From an uncultured Pseudomonadota bacterium (GTDB taxonomy: Bacteria; Pseudomonadota; Alphaproteobacteria; UBA3830), in assembly GCA_902761495.1 (NCBI GenBank), contig CACWKL010000003.1, forward strand, positions 1 to 41,772: a DNA stretch of 41,772 nucleotides. Reading direction: 5' to 3'. The position numbers were made by a program, and so were the translations under genes. The notes under the pieces were generated by a model. That model saw nothing but the letters and a program-made list of their open reading frames with translations, was not told the origin of the DNA and did no database searches. Shown in pieces: positions 10,688 through 19,840 of this stretch (position 1 is its first letter; every line of letters starts with the position of its first letter).

Positions 10688-11860
10688 TTAATTAAATAAA
10701 AATTCCACTATAGAATTTTGTTTAAGTGTTCCGATTTCAGAGAGTTTTACTCGATTTTTGGATTTTTCGAGCAGATTTTCATCGAAAAGATAATCTATTT
10801 TTTCCCAAATCGGATTCAGAATATTCTCGGAAAATCTCGATCTCAAATTTTTTATTGATATCCCCTCGGATAATCTCAAACCCATTATAAAAATTTCTTC
10901 CAATTGTTCGTAATCCGTTAATGGGTTTTTCTCTTCATAAGTCGGCAGATTTTTATATAAATTTGATTTCCACTTATCAATATCCGAAATTTTCTTCAAT
11001 TCGTATTTTGTGTTATTGAAAATTAACCTGCTGTGAGCTGACGCTCCCACTCCGAGATAATTTTGATATCTCCAATAGGCCAGATTATGTTTGGATTCAA
11101 AATTTTTCAAAGCATAATTTGAAAATTCGTAACGATTAAACGAAAATTCTTTCAAAAAATTTTGTATATATTTAAAAAATTCAACTTCCTGTGCTTCCGT
11201 TATTTGCTTGATTTTTCCGCTTTGCAATGACTGAAAAAACGGTGTTCCCGGTTCGAATGTTAATTGATAGCATGAAATGTGTGGGCAGCCGAAGTCCACG
11301 GCTTTTGTCAGATCTTTTTGGAGATCGTTCATCGTTTGAGATTGATATCCGTAGATAAAATCGAAACTGTAGTTGGAAAACATTTTTGCAACCGTTTCGG
11401 CAGCTTTTAACGCTTGTTCTGAGTTATAAATACGACCTAAAAACCTTAAATTTTTATCCAGAAAACTCTGGATTCCAAGCGACAATCTATTAACTCCCGC
11501 TTCTTTTATTTCTTTCAGTTTCTGTTTTGAAAAAGTCGCGGGATTCGCCTCAAGCGATATTTCAATATCGGAATCAGTTTTATAATTTTTCGTAATAAAG
11601 TTTAGGATTTTCGATATAGACCTCACACTCATTAAGGATGGCGTTCCGCCTCCAAAAAAAATCGTTCTTATTGACGAAATTTCCAATTCCTGCAAACTTG
11701 CTTCAAGATCTTTTAAAAGTAAAAACTCAACTTCATCGTATTCTTCCGGATCGTTTTTCGGAACACTCATGAAATCACAATATGGACATTTTGATTTGCA
11801 AAACGGCCAGTGAATATAAATCGATAAATCCTGATCCTGAGTTTCTGACTTCAGTTTCAT
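10688..11860 (-). CDS. hemW: Radical SAM heme chaperone HemW (HemN-like)
   Basis: HemW is a radical SAM protein that binds heme and delivers it to target enzymes; it was long annotated as oxygen-independent coproporphyrinogen oxidase. The 390-residue protein starts with the HemW-type cluster motif HWPFCKSKCPYCDF, giving C21-x3-C25-x2-C28 for the 4Fe-4S cluster, without the fourth cysteine that follows directly in HemN. The GGGTPSL SAM-binding motif follows near residue 70, then SLEANP, RLSLGIQSF and DFIYGYQSQT, all family landmarks. The C-terminal HemN domain includes NYLGVGASAHSR and IMGLRLSEGI. It begins 12 bases after rph, so the two are probably one operon; rdgB, often between them in alphaproteobacteria, is missing here. 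Confidence 0.92.
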   Translation of the reverse strand: MKLKSETQDQDLSIYIHWPFCKSKCPYCDFMSVPKNDPEEYDEVEFLLLKDLEASLQELEISSIRTIFFGGGTPSLMSVRSISKILNFITKNYKTDSDIEISLEANPATFSKQKLKEIKEAGVNRLSLGIQSFLDKNLRFLGRIYNSEQALKAAETVAKMFSNYSFDFIYGYQSQTMNDLQKDLTKAVDFGCPHISCYQLTFEPGTPFFQSLQSGKIKQITEAQEVEFFKYIQNFLKEFSFNRYEFSNYALKNFESKHNLAYWRYQNYLGVGASAHSRLIFNNTKYELKKISDIDKWKSNLYKNLPTYEEKNPLTDYEQLEEIFIMGLRLSEGISIKNLRSRFSENILNPIWEKIDYLFDENLLEKSKNRVKLSEIGTLKQNSIVEFLFN

Positions 11861-11872
11861 CGTTGAAATTTC

Positions 11873-12580
11873 TTATTTAGAGAATAATATACTTTTTTGC
11901 ATTTCAAAGATCTGTTCCACTCCGTCTCGAGAATAGGTCAGCATTTGAAGAAACTGTCTGTCCTTCAGTAAGCCTTTCTCCCCTGTCGCCTGAATTTCAA
12001 CAAGATCTCCGTTTTCAACCATTACAAAATTTGCATCCACCTCGGTGTTGGAATCTTCGAAATAATCGAGATCAAGAAGAACCTCACCATCTATTATTCC
12101 GCAGGAGACCGCAGCAATCAAGTGTTTTAACGGATTGTTTTCCAATTCCAATTTTTTTATGGCGAGTCCTAAAGCGATGCAAGCTCCGCATATAGAGGCA
12201 GTACGAGTTCCGCCGTCGGCTTGAATTACATCGCAATCGATTTTTATCTGCCTTTCTCCCAGTGCAACTAAATCTACCGCCGCTCTCAGAGAACGTCCGA
12301 TCAGGCGCTGTATTTCATGGGTTCGTCCAGACTGTTTTCCTTTTACAGACTCTCTCTCCGTTCGGGTTTCCGTTGATCTTGGAAGCAAAGAGTATTCCGC
12401 GGTAATCCACCCCTGCCCCGTTCCTCTCAAAAAGGGAGGAACTTTTTCTTCCACAGTAGCTGCGCACAAAACCTTGGTTTTTCCAAAAGATATAAGGCAG
12501 CTTCCCTCTGCGTGCTCTAAATAATTCGGAATAATTTCAATCTTTCTGATCTCATCATTTTTTCTGCCGTCGTTTCTCAT
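11873..12580 (-). CDS. rph: Ribonuclease PH
   Basis: RNase PH is a phosphate-dependent 3'-5' exoribonuclease that trims tRNA 3' ends and takes part in rRNA turnover. The 235-residue protein has the normal family length. Visible landmarks are EGSCLISFGKTKVLCAATVE near the start, GTGQGWITAEYSLLPRST (phosphate and RNA contacts), the Arg-rich stretch TRTERESVKGKQSGRTHEIQ, RLIGRSLRAAVDL, and IKIDCDVIQADGGTRTASI with the conserved acidic residues. The C-terminus is shorter than some homologues but complete through the QATGEKG motif. It lies between the yggU-family gene and hemW with gaps of 12 bases on both sides, indicating cotranscription. Confidence 0.95.
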   Translation of the reverse strand: MRNDGRKNDEIRKIEIIPNYLEHAEGSCLISFGKTKVLCAATVEEKVPPFLRGTGQGWITAEYSLLPRSTETRTERESVKGKQSGRTHEIQRLIGRSLRAAVDLVALGERQIKIDCDVIQADGGTRTASICGACIALGLAIKKLELENNPLKHLIAAVSCGIIDGEVLLDLDYFEDSNTEVDANFVMVENGDLVEIQATGEKGLLKDRQFLQMLTYSRDGVEQIFEMQKSILFSK

Positions 12581-12592
12581 TTTATTTCACCT

Positions 12593-12928
12593 TTATTTCT
12601 TTGTTTTCTTGTTGATTTCTTTTGAATTCATATCCTGCACAAATTTTGAAAAATCCAAAACTTCGTCGACTCGAAACAACTTATTTCTGCTTTTTTCTCC
12701 GGAAATTAAATTCAGTTTCGTTTTTGCGCATTTAAATGCTTTACTTAGTAACTTTACAATCGCTTCGTTTGCTTTTCCGTTTTCCGGCACAGTAGTAACA
12801 CAGACCAACAATTCACCGTTTTTTATTCCCGTCACCGCATTTTTCGATGCCTTGGTCGTAACCTTTACCTTAAAATAAGTACAACCATCTTTTATTTCGA
12901 AAAAAACATTGTTCATATGAATCGACAT
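12593..12928 (-). CDS. DUF167/YggU (UPF0235) family protein
   Basis: This is a small protein (about 111 residues) of the DUF167 family, whose biochemical role is not established. The family core is clear: KVKVTTKASKNAVTGIKNGE, then VTTVPENGKANEAIVKLLSK and the terminal LISGEKSRNKLFRV, matching the usual PxA.N-I-G, PPV.GKAN and SGxxSRxK pattern. I prefer ATG at 12928; ATG at 12916 is also possible and neither has a good Shine-Dalgarno sequence. TTG at 12937 is less likely. It is the first gene of the rph-hemW-radC run and its upstream region abuts the oppositely oriented tRNA-Gly. Confidence 0.85.
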   Translation of the reverse strand: MSIHMNNVFFEIKDGCTYFKVKVTTKASKNAVTGIKNGELLVCVTTVPENGKANEAIVKLLSKAFKCAKTKLNLISGEKSRNKLFRVDEVLDFSKFVQDMNSKEINKKTKK

Positions 12929-12971
12929 GCTAATCAATCTAAATTATTTTCGGTAAATTTACAAATAATAC

Positions 12972-13000
12972 TTGCAAATTCCGATAAGATCTAATAGATT
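12972..13000 (+). promoter_or_regulatory. Candidate promoter for tRNA-Gly
   Basis: TTGCAA (12972-12977), a 17-base spacer and TAGATT (12995-13000) lie 12 bases before the tRNA 5' end. Both boxes match 4 of 6, so this is a modest prediction. Confidence 0.35.
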
Positions 13001-13012
13001 AGCATTCGCGTT

Positions 13013-13086
13013 GCGGGTGTAGCTCAATGGTAGAGCATCGGCCTTCCAAGCCGAGTACGTGGGTCCGATTCCCATCACCCGCTCCA
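13013..13086 (+). tRNA. tRNA-Gly (anticodon TCC)
   Basis: All four arms fold: acceptor GCGGGTG with CACCCGC, D-stem GCTC/GAGC, anticodon stem TCGGC/GCCGA around the loop CTTCCAA (anticodon TCC at 13045-13047), a 4-base variable loop, and T-stem GTGGG/CCCAT with loop TCCGATT. The 3' CCA is encoded. The T-loop has C where the usual second T stands. Six T at 13088-13093 follow and may help termination. It reads GGA and GGG codons. Confidence 0.97.
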
Positions 13087-13190
13087 CTTTTTTATCCTCT
13101 TATGGCGATTACCGTTCATTAAATTTGATTGGTGTCTATCAATGACCTGAAAAGATTGTTATATTTATGCGAAATATTGAGTGAGGAATT

Positions 13191-14459
13191 ATGTTATTTT
13201 CTGAGTTTTTTGCTCCGACTTCCAAAGATATTCCGTCAGATGCAAAAATAGCGTCTCATCAGTTGATGTTGAGAGCGGGTATGATTTCGCAAGCAGCGTC
13301 GGGAATTTATTATTGGTTGCCTTTGGCGGTGAGAGTTCTCGAAAAAATAATGAAAATCATTTGCGAGGAGCAGGATAAAATCGGTGCGAACAAAGTATAT
13401 TTTACAACCATTCAACCTGCTGAGTTATGGATGGAAAGTGGGCGATATGATGACTACGGAAAGGAAATGTTGCGTATTACGGATCGCAAGGACGGAAAAT
13501 TTCTCTACAGTCCGACCAATGAGGAGCAGGCTACGGATGTTTTCAGAAAATACGTAAAGAGCTACAAAGGTTTACCTACAATGTTGTACCAAATCCACTG
13601 GAAATTTCGTGATGAAATTCGCCCGAGATTTGGTGTAATGAGAGGTCGCGAATTTTTAATGAAAGACGGGTATTCTTTTGCGTCAACTTTTGAAGAAGCT
13701 GAGGAAATCTATAAGAAAGTTTTCAAATCCTACATTCGAACCTTCAAAAGGATGGGACTGACTCCGATTCCCGTACAGGCAGACTCGGGAGCGATCGGCG
13801 GAAATATGAGTCATGAATTCCAGATTCTTGCGCAAACAGGAGAGAGTACTCTTTATTACGATAAGAAATTGCTCACGGCGTCGGATGAAGAACTCATGAA
13901 TATATTTGCCGTTACCGATGAGAAATACGACCCGAAAACCTCCCCTATTCCGAAAAATGAATTGATGGTTTCCAAAGGTATTGAGGTGGGACATATATTC
14001 TATTTCGGAAAAAAATATTCCGAGCCGATGAATGCGTTTGTGCTCGATAAAAACGGACAGAAATTATACCCAGAAATGGGATCATACGGTATCGGAGTTT
14101 CCCGATTGATTGCCGCAATTATTGAAGCTTTCCATGATGAACGTGGTATTATGTGGCCTGAACATGTCGCTCCGTTCGATGTGACTGTATTGAATCTTCA
14201 TACTTCGAATAAAGATTGTGTTGAAATATGTAACAAGATTTATCGAGCGTTGTCCGAATCAAAAGAGGTTCTATATGATGACAGGGAAATGTCGATCGGA
14301 GAAAAATTGGGCGATGCGGATTTGATCGGAATTCCTTGGCAGATAATCGTGGGTGAAAAAAACTTATCTCAAGGTTTTGTTGAACTGAAGAACAGAAAAA
14401 CAAAAGAAATTATCAAATTATCCGTCGATGAAGTTATCGGGAGATTTATTGGAAAGTGA
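13191..14459 (+). CDS. proS: Prolyl-tRNA synthetase, short alphaproteobacterial form
   Basis: This class II synthetase charges tRNA-Pro. At 422 residues it is far shorter than the E. coli enzyme (572): the bacterial editing domain (INS) that normally sits between motifs 2 and 3 is missing, as is usual in alphaproteobacteria. Class II landmarks are motif 1 in GIYYWLPLAVRVLEKI, motif 2 in FRDEIRPRFGVMRGREFLMK, and motif 3 in GSYGIGVSRLIAAIIE. The anticodon-binding domain follows (DVTVLNLHTSNKD to the end, with DDREMSIGEKLGDADLIGIP). A GAGG ribosome-binding site lies 4-8 bases before ATG. It heads a tightly packed operon; its stop overlaps the lolC/E start (GTGA). Confidence 0.96.
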   Translation: MLFSEFFAPTSKDIPSDAKIASHQLMLRAGMISQAASGIYYWLPLAVRVLEKIMKIICEEQDKIGANKVYFTTIQPAELWMESGRYDDYGKEMLRITDRKDGKFLYSPTNEEQATDVFRKYVKSYKGLPTMLYQIHWKFRDEIRPRFGVMRGREFLMKDGYSFASTFEEAEEIYKKVFKSYIRTFKRMGLTPIPVQADSGAIGGNMSHEFQILAQTGESTLYYDKKLLTASDEELMNIFAVTDEKYDPKTSPIPKNELMVSKGIEVGHIFYFGKKYSEPMNAFVLDKNGQKLYPEMGSYGIGVSRLIAAIIEAFHDERGIMWPEHVAPFDVTVLNLHTSNKDCVEICNKIYRALSESKEVLYDDREMSIGEKLGDADLIGIPWQIIVGEKNLSQGFVELKNRKTKEIIKLSVDEVIGRFIGK

Positions 14460-15691
14460 TCTCGACCGAACTATTGCTGGCGTGGCGCTATATCAAATCC
14501 AAAGGAAGGGAAAGGGCAATTTCTGCAATCGCGTCTTTCTCCTTGATCGGCATTGCGCTCGGTGTTACAACATTGATAGTGGTAACTTCCGTAATGAATG
14601 GATTCCGCAAAGAGTTCACGGAAAGAGTTATCGGGTTCAATGGACATATTTCTGTCTACCCAACTAAAGAGATAAATCTGGACGAGACAATCGACGAATT
14701 GTTGAAGATAAAGGGAATAAAAAAAGTCGTTCCTGGAATTGAAAAACAAGCATTAATTTCGAATCGGAGAAGTGTAAAAGGTTCGCTAACCTACGGGATC
14801 AGACGAGCGGACCTACAAAATAAGTCTCTTATTTCGAACAACATTGTGACTGGATCACTGGAGTCGTTTGGAAATGACAACGAAATCGTTTTGGGACATT
14901 CCTTGGCATCTCGTTCGGGATTAATTTTAGGGGATGAAGTTATCTTGATTGTTCCGGAAATGGAGGAAACGGGATTTGGGGTTATTCCTCGCAAGAAAAC
15001 ATTTCGATTAATAGCGACTTTCAAGTCGGGAATGCACGAATATGACAGTTCCGTTACATATATTCCTCTGGGCATATCTCAAAAGCTGTTCAAAATGAAA
15101 GGCCGTGTCGGTGTAATTTCGATTTTTACCGACAACCCTCTAAATATAAAAGAAATAAAGTCGTCAATTCAAGAAAAGTTTCAAAATTCATTCGTAATTA
15201 CTGACTGGCAATCCAGTAACAGCTCGTTTATGCGTGCAGTTGAAATCGAACGTAATGTCATGTTTCTGATTTTAACCTTGATAACTCTGGTCGCGAGTTT
15301 CAACATTGTCGCTTGCATGATTATGCTTGTAAAGGATAAGGAAAAGGATATTGCGATTCTGAGAACAATAGGTCTCTCGAGGTCTGCGATTACTCGGGTA
15401 TTTTTTACCGTAGGAGCATCGATAGGAGTTACTGGAACTTTTATCGGCTCCATCCTGGGATTGCTTTTTTCCATGAATATCAAAAATATTCAGCAATGGT
15501 TGGAGTCCGCACTGCATACTCAGGTGTTTTCTCCGGAAGTTTATTTCTTGACTCATCTTCCTTCTCTTATAAGACCGATAGATGTGGTATTGACCATCGG
15601 CGTGTCCCTTCTGTTGTCCTGTATTGCGACGTTGTACCCTGCGCGAAAAGCAAGTAAACTAAACCCTACGGAAATATTAAGATATGCGTGA
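14456..15691 (+). CDS. Lipoprotein-releasing ABC transporter permease LolC/LolE
   Basis: This is the membrane subunit of the Lol exporter that extracts mature lipoproteins from the inner membrane and hands them to LolA. The 411-residue protein has the LolC/E topology: one N-terminal helix (SFSLIGIALGVTTLIVVTSV, preceded by ALRY-like LAWRYIKSKGRERAISAIA), a large periplasmic domain (about 50-265), and three C-terminal helices (near 270-290, 318-342 and 375-397). The C-terminal end [16 protein letters not shown] is typical. Only one permease gene is present beside lolD, so it probably forms a homodimer, as expected in alphaproteobacteria with a single LolC/E. The start is GTG, overlapping the proS stop; the 3' end overlaps lolD by 8 bases. 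Confidence 0.93.
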   Translation: MISTELLLAWRYIKSKGRERAISAIASFSLIGIALGVTTLIVVTSVMNGFRKEFTERVIGFNGHISVYPTKEINLDETIDELLKIKGIKKVVPGIEKQALISNRRSVKGSLTYGIRRADLQNKSLISNNIVTGSLESFGNDNEIVLGHSLASRSGLILGDEVILIVPEMEETGFGVIPRKKTFRLIATFKSGMHEYDSSVTYIPLGISQKLFKMKGRVGVISIFTDNPLNIKEIKSSIQEKFQNSFVITDWQSSNSSFMRAVEIERNVMFLILTLITLVASFNIVACMIMLVKDKEKDIAILRTIGLSRSAITRVFFTVGASIGVTGTFIGSILGLLFSMNIKNIQQWLESALHTQVFSPEVYFLTHLPSLIRPIDVVLTIGVSLLLSCIATLYPARKASKLNPTEILRYA

Positions 15692-16373
15692 TATAGATAA
15701 GCTCGGTATTATAATTGAACTGCGAAATATTTGTAAGAGGTATTCCTTAAAGGATTCGTTTGTGTTGGAAAACGTATCCCTGTCCGTGAAAGAATCCGAA
15801 GTTATTGCGTTGCTGGGGCCATCCGGGTCGGGAAAATCTACGTTATTGCATATTGCGGGATTAATAGACTCTCCTACGGAAGGTAAAATCGTTTTCGAAG
15901 ATAAAACGATCGAAAAACTTTCGGATGATGAAAAAACTTTTTTGCGTCTGCATAAGATTGGTTTTGTTTATCAATATCACCATCTGCTGCAAGAATTTTC
16001 CGCTCTTGAAAACGTGATGCTACCTATGTTAATTGCGGAAAGAAAAAAGAAAGAGTCTAGGGAAAAAGCGGAACATTTTCTCGAAATGTTGGGATTGAAG
16101 GACAAAATTTCGATGTTTCCTTCTGAGCTTTCCGGTGGACAGAAACAGAGAGTGGCGATAGCCCGTGCAATGATCAATGATCCAGTTTTACTTTTGGCAG
16201 ACGAGCCCACGGGCAATCTCGATCCGGAAACAGCACAGTCCGTGTTTAATGATATGTTGCAAATCATGGAATTCCATCACATGTCGGCAATTGTCGCGAC
16301 TCATAATTACGATCTCGCAAAAAAAATGCACAGGCAGTGTTCCATAGAAGATGGGAAATTGATCGAAAAATGA
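15684..16373 (+). CDS. lolD: Lipoprotein-releasing ABC transporter ATPase LolD
   Basis: LolD is the ATPase driving lipoprotein release with the adjacent LolC/E permease. The 229-residue protein has all ABC motifs: Walker [18 protein letters not shown]-loop in [16 protein letters not shown], the signature [14 protein letters not shown], Walker [13 protein letters not shown], and the H-loop in [11 protein letters not shown]. The D-loop and the spacing match the MacB/LolD subfamily. It overlaps the permease gene by 8 bases and the dnaE start by 4 (ATGA), so translation is coupled on both sides. Confidence 0.95.
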   Translation: MRDIDKLGIIIELRNICKRYSLKDSFVLENVSLSVKESEVIALLGPSGSGKSTLLHIAGLIDSPTEGKIVFEDKTIEKLSDDEKTFLRLHKIGFVYQYHHLLQEFSALENVMLPMLIAERKKKESREKAEHFLEMLGLKDKISMFPSELSGGQKQRVAIARAMINDPVLLLADEPTGNLDPETAQSVFNDMLQIMEFHHMSAIVATHNYDLAKKMHRQCSIEDGKLIEK

Positions 16374-19300
16374 CGCCGTTCGTACATCTTCGTCTTCACT
16401 CTGCTTATTCTCTCGCCGAAGGAGCGATAAAGATTGAAAAGCTAGTGCATCTTTGCGAAGAAAACAAAATGCCGGCAGTTGCAGTGACGGACACCAACAA
16501 TCTTTTCGGCGGAATGGAGTTTTGCATAAAATGTGCCGATCACGGAATTCAACCGATCGTGGCGTGTCAGCTAAATATTCAACATCCGACACCGACAAAA
16601 CATCCGACCAGCGTTTTGTTATATGCTCAGAACAAAAACGGATACCAAAATTTAATTCAGTTGATATCCAACGCATATTTGCATCCTTCTTCGAATTTAT
16701 ATCCTGAAATTCCTCTGAATTTGTTTGAAAAATATTCTCAGGATATAATCTTAGCAACAGGAGGAGCAGAAGGGTCTTTCGGTGCTTTTATTCTGGAAAA
16801 TAACATCGATGAAGCGAAAGAATATCTCCAATATCTGAACAAATATTTTGAAAATCGATTGTATGTTGAAGTGTCGCGACACAACAAAGAAGTCGAATCT
16901 CTGATTGAAGAGAAAATGATTTCCCTTGCTTATGATTTTAATTTACCGCTACTTGCGACGAATAATGTTTGTTTTGCGACTCCCGAAGATTTCGAAGCTC
17001 ACGACGTTTTAATTTGTATTTCTCAGATTAAAACCATATACGATTCCGAAAGGCAGACGTCTTTTCCCGATTATTATTTCAAAACCCAACAGGAAATGAA
17101 CGAATTGTTTCATGATCTTCCTGAAGCTCTGGAAAATTCCGTACATATCGCCGAAAGATGTTCTTTTATGCTGACGAAGCAAAAACCGTTGCTGCCTATT
17201 TTTAAAACGGAAAGCGGAAAATCGCAGGATGATGAACTCGAAGATATGGCTCGTCACGGTCTGGAAGAAAAATTATCGGTTTTTGAAAAGGATGCGGACT
17301 ACGATCAGAAAAGAAAAACGTACTTTGACCGTCTAAAGTACGAATTAGGCGTTATAAAAACAATGGGATTCAGCGGGTACTTCCTCATAGTTGCCGATTA
17401 TGTGCGCTGGGCGAAATCTCAGAGCATTCCGGTAGGTCCCGGGCGTGGTTCGGGAGCGGGTTCCATTGTGGCCTGGTCCATTCACATTACCGACGTAGAT
17501 CCGATAAGATTCAAGTTGTTTTTCGAAAGATTTTTGAACCCAGATCGTGTTTCCATGCCGGACTTCGATATCGATTTCTGCCAGGCGCGCCGAGAAGAAG
17601 TCATTGAGTATGTGCAACGGAAATACGGATATCAGTCGGTCGCCCAGATCACGACTTTCGGAAAATTACAGGCCAAAGCAGTAATAAAGGATGTCGGAAG
17701 AGTTTTGGCGATGCCTTACGGATTTGTAGACAAAATTTCCAAATTAATTCCGTTCAGTCCGACCAACCCTTTAACTTTGCAAGAGAGCATCGACAGAGAA
17801 CCTGTTCTACAAGACCTCATAAAAACAGATCTGCAAGTGCAAAAACTCACGGAAATTGCACTACGTTTGGAAGGACTTTACAGAAACCCAGGAGTTCACG
17901 CGGCGGGTGTCGTTATATCAGATAAGAATTTGCAGGATATAGTTCCCCTCTATAAAGACGCTAAATCCGATATGCCGTCGACGCAGTTTTCGACGAAATA
18001 TGTAGAGTCCGCCAGTTTGATAAAGTTCGATTTTTTAGGGCTGAAAACTTTAACTGTTATTCAGAAAGCTATTGATCTTATAAATAAAAGAGGAATCGAG
18101 CTTACAAGTCATTCCATTCCTTTGGATGATAAGAAAACTTTTGATTTGATTAAAGCTGTAAACTGTGTCGGTGTGTTCCAGATCGAAAGTGGCGGGATGA
18201 AGGATGTCGTTAAAAAATTACAGCCGGACAGAATTGAGGATATCATCGCGCTGGTCGCTCTTTACCGTCCTGGACCAATGGACGATATCCCGAAATACAT
18301 CGCCTGTAAGCATGGTCTGGAAAAAATTTCATACTTGCACGAAAAACTTGTTCCGATTTTAGAAGAAACTTACGGAGTGATGGTTTATCAAGAACAAGTC
18401 ATGCAAATTGCGCAATCCATAGGCGGATACTCTTTGGGACAGGCAGATATTTTGCGGCGTGCGATGGGAAAGAAAAACAAGGAGGAGATGCAGGCGCAAA
18501 AAAAGCGGTTCATCGACGGAGCCGTAGAGAGAGGTATCGACAGATCCATCGCGGAAAAACTTTTCGAACAGATGAGTAAGTTTGCAAGTTACGGATTTAA
18601 CAAATCACATTCGACTCCGTACGGATTGTTGACATATCAAACCGCATTCTTGAAAGCCAACTACATGATGGAATTTTACGTCGCCATCATGACTCTCGAC
18701 ATGGCCAACGCCGATAAATTATTTGCTTATTATCAAGACGCGAAAAGCAACGGAATAAAAATTGCGCCACCGGATATCAACTTGTCTGAAGGTGATTTTA
18801 TTATAGATTATGAAAATGGATTGCTACGTTACAGTTTGGCAGCAATTAAGGGTGCAGGAATCGCCGTTGTTAACGAAATTGTGAAAGAAAGAAAAATTAA
18901 CGGAGACTACACGTCCGTATTTGATTTTATCGAAAGAAATGCTTCAAAAAAAATCATTAACAGAAAAATTTTTGAGAATTTCATTAAAGCCGGGGTTTTC
19001 GACAGTCTGCATCCGAACCGGAGACAGCTCTTCGATTCGCTGGACAATATTATGTCAGTGAAAGTTTCAGAGGATCAGTTTTCATTGTTCCAAAATACCT
19101 ATCCGGATTTGAAAAAGGTTTCCGAATGGAGTGAATCTGAAAAATTACAATATGAATTCGCCGTAATAGGTTTTTATGTTTCGGCGCATCCTCTGGAACA
19201 ATACGAATCGATCATTCAAAAATTTCAGTTTCCTTTGTTGTCGGAAGCGGCGAAATTTTCAAGAACAAAAGTCGTAGCCGTCATCAACAATGTAACCGTA

Positions 19301-19801
19301 AAAACGACAAAAAATCAGAACAAATTTGCCGTGCTTAACGTGTCTGACATATCCGGAACGGCCGAGGTTACTTTGTTCGGAGAAGTGTATAATCAAAATC
19401 GTGAAGTTTTAGAAGTCGGAAACATCGTTTTGATCCAATTAAACTGTTTCAAAAACGATGGACAAACAAGATTCAGTGCGGAATCCATCCAAAAATTTGA
19501 TAAAAATTATAATGGAGAAGACAATCTTGTAAAAAAGGCTTACCGACCCCAAAGATATTCCAAACCGAAACTGTTGGATATGACTTTGCGCATCACCATA
19601 TCCGACCAAAAAGGGTTGCTGGGAGTAAAAAGCCTGATAAGCAAGTTTAAGAAAAACGGGAATTATTCCGTGGAATTGAAATTTCCCGATGAGAAGCGCA
19701 CTTTGATATTGCATGAAAAATATAATCTTTCGTCTTACGATGTCTTGGATGTTAGGGAGGTTGTCGGAATAGATAACGTTGTTGAAATACAAAAAGAATA
19801 A
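16370..19801 (+). CDS. dnaE: DNA polymerase III subunit alpha (DnaE)
   Basis: This is the catalytic subunit of the replicative polymerase, 1143 residues, normal for DnaE1. The PHP domain is N-terminal (HLRLHSAYSLAEGA, then VAVTDTNNLFGG). The polymerase core has GPGRGSGAGSIVAWSI, the catalytic aspartates D398 and D400 in MPDFDIDF and D554 in LIKFDFLGLKT. The fingers, a helix-hairpin-helix region (RGIDRSIAEKLFEQMSKFASYGFNKSHS onward), a beta-clamp-binding candidate near EDQFSLFQ, and a C-terminal OB domain (VAVINNVTVKTTKNQNKFAVLNV) follow. I chose ATG at 16370 because homology begins [11 protein letters not shown] and it overlaps the lolD stop; an upstream in-frame ATG at 16337 lies inside lolD. 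No inteins or frameshifts are seen. Confidence 0.97.
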   Translation: MTPFVHLRLHSAYSLAEGAIKIEKLVHLCEENKMPAVAVTDTNNLFGGMEFCIKCADHGIQPIVACQLNIQHPTPTKHPTSVLLYAQNKNGYQNLIQLISNAYLHPSSNLYPEIPLNLFEKYSQDIILATGGAEGSFGAFILENNIDEAKEYLQYLNKYFENRLYVEVSRHNKEVESLIEEKMISLAYDFNLPLLATNNVCFATPEDFEAHDVLICISQIKTIYDSERQTSFPDYYFKTQQEMNELFHDLPEALENSVHIAERCSFMLTKQKPLLPIFKTESGKSQDDELEDMARHGLEEKLSVFEKDADYDQKRKTYFDRLKYELGVIKTMGFSGYFLIVADYVRWAKSQSIPVGPGRGSGAGSIVAWSIHITDVDPIRFKLFFERFLNPDRVSMPDFDIDFCQARREEVIEYVQRKYGYQSVAQITTFGKLQAKAVIKDVGRVLAMPYGFVDKISKLIPFSPTNPLTLQESIDREPVLQDLIKTDLQVQKLTEIALRLEGLYRNPGVHAAGVVISDKNLQDIVPLYKDAKSDMPSTQFSTKYVESASLIKFDFLGLKTLTVIQKAIDLINKRGIELTSHSIPLDDKKTFDLIKAVNCVGVFQIESGGMKDVVKKLQPDRIEDIIALVALYRPGPMDDIPKYIACKHGLEKISYLHEKLVPILEETYGVMVYQEQVMQIAQSIGGYSLGQADILRRAMGKKNKEEMQAQKKRFIDGAVERGIDRSIAEKLFEQMSKFASYGFNKSHSTPYGLLTYQTAFLKANYMMEFYVAIMTLDMANADKLFAYYQDAKSNGIKIAPPDINLSEGDFIIDYENGLLRYSLAAIKGAGIAVVNEIVKERKINGDYTSVFDFIERNASKKIINRKIFENFIKAGVFDSLHPNRRQLFDSLDNIMSVKVSEDQFSLFQNTYPDLKKVSEWSESEKLQYEFAVIGFYVSAHPLEQYESIIQKFQFPLLSEAAKFSRTKVVAVINNVTVKTTKNQNKFAVLNVSDISGTAEVTLFGEVYNQNREVLEVGNIVLIQLNCFKNDGQTRFSAESIQKFDKNYNGEDNLVKKAYRPQRYSKPKLLDMTLRITISDQKGLLGVKSLISKFKKNGNYSVELKFPDEKRTLILHEKYNLSSYDVLDVREVVGIDNVVEIQKE

Positions 19802-19840
19802 ATAATTTGCGAAAAATTTTGAAATTAAAGGAATGTGAAA

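Noticed and set aside
13191..14459. ProS as a truncated gene because it is 150 residues shorter than E. coli ProRS
   Set aside because: The missing part is the INS editing domain, whose absence is normal in alphaproteobacteria; motifs 1-3 and the anticodon domain are complete.
16188..16757. 189-residue minus-strand ORF across the lolD-dnaE junction
   Set aside because: It is a shadow of two well-identified genes and crosses their boundary with unrelated composition.
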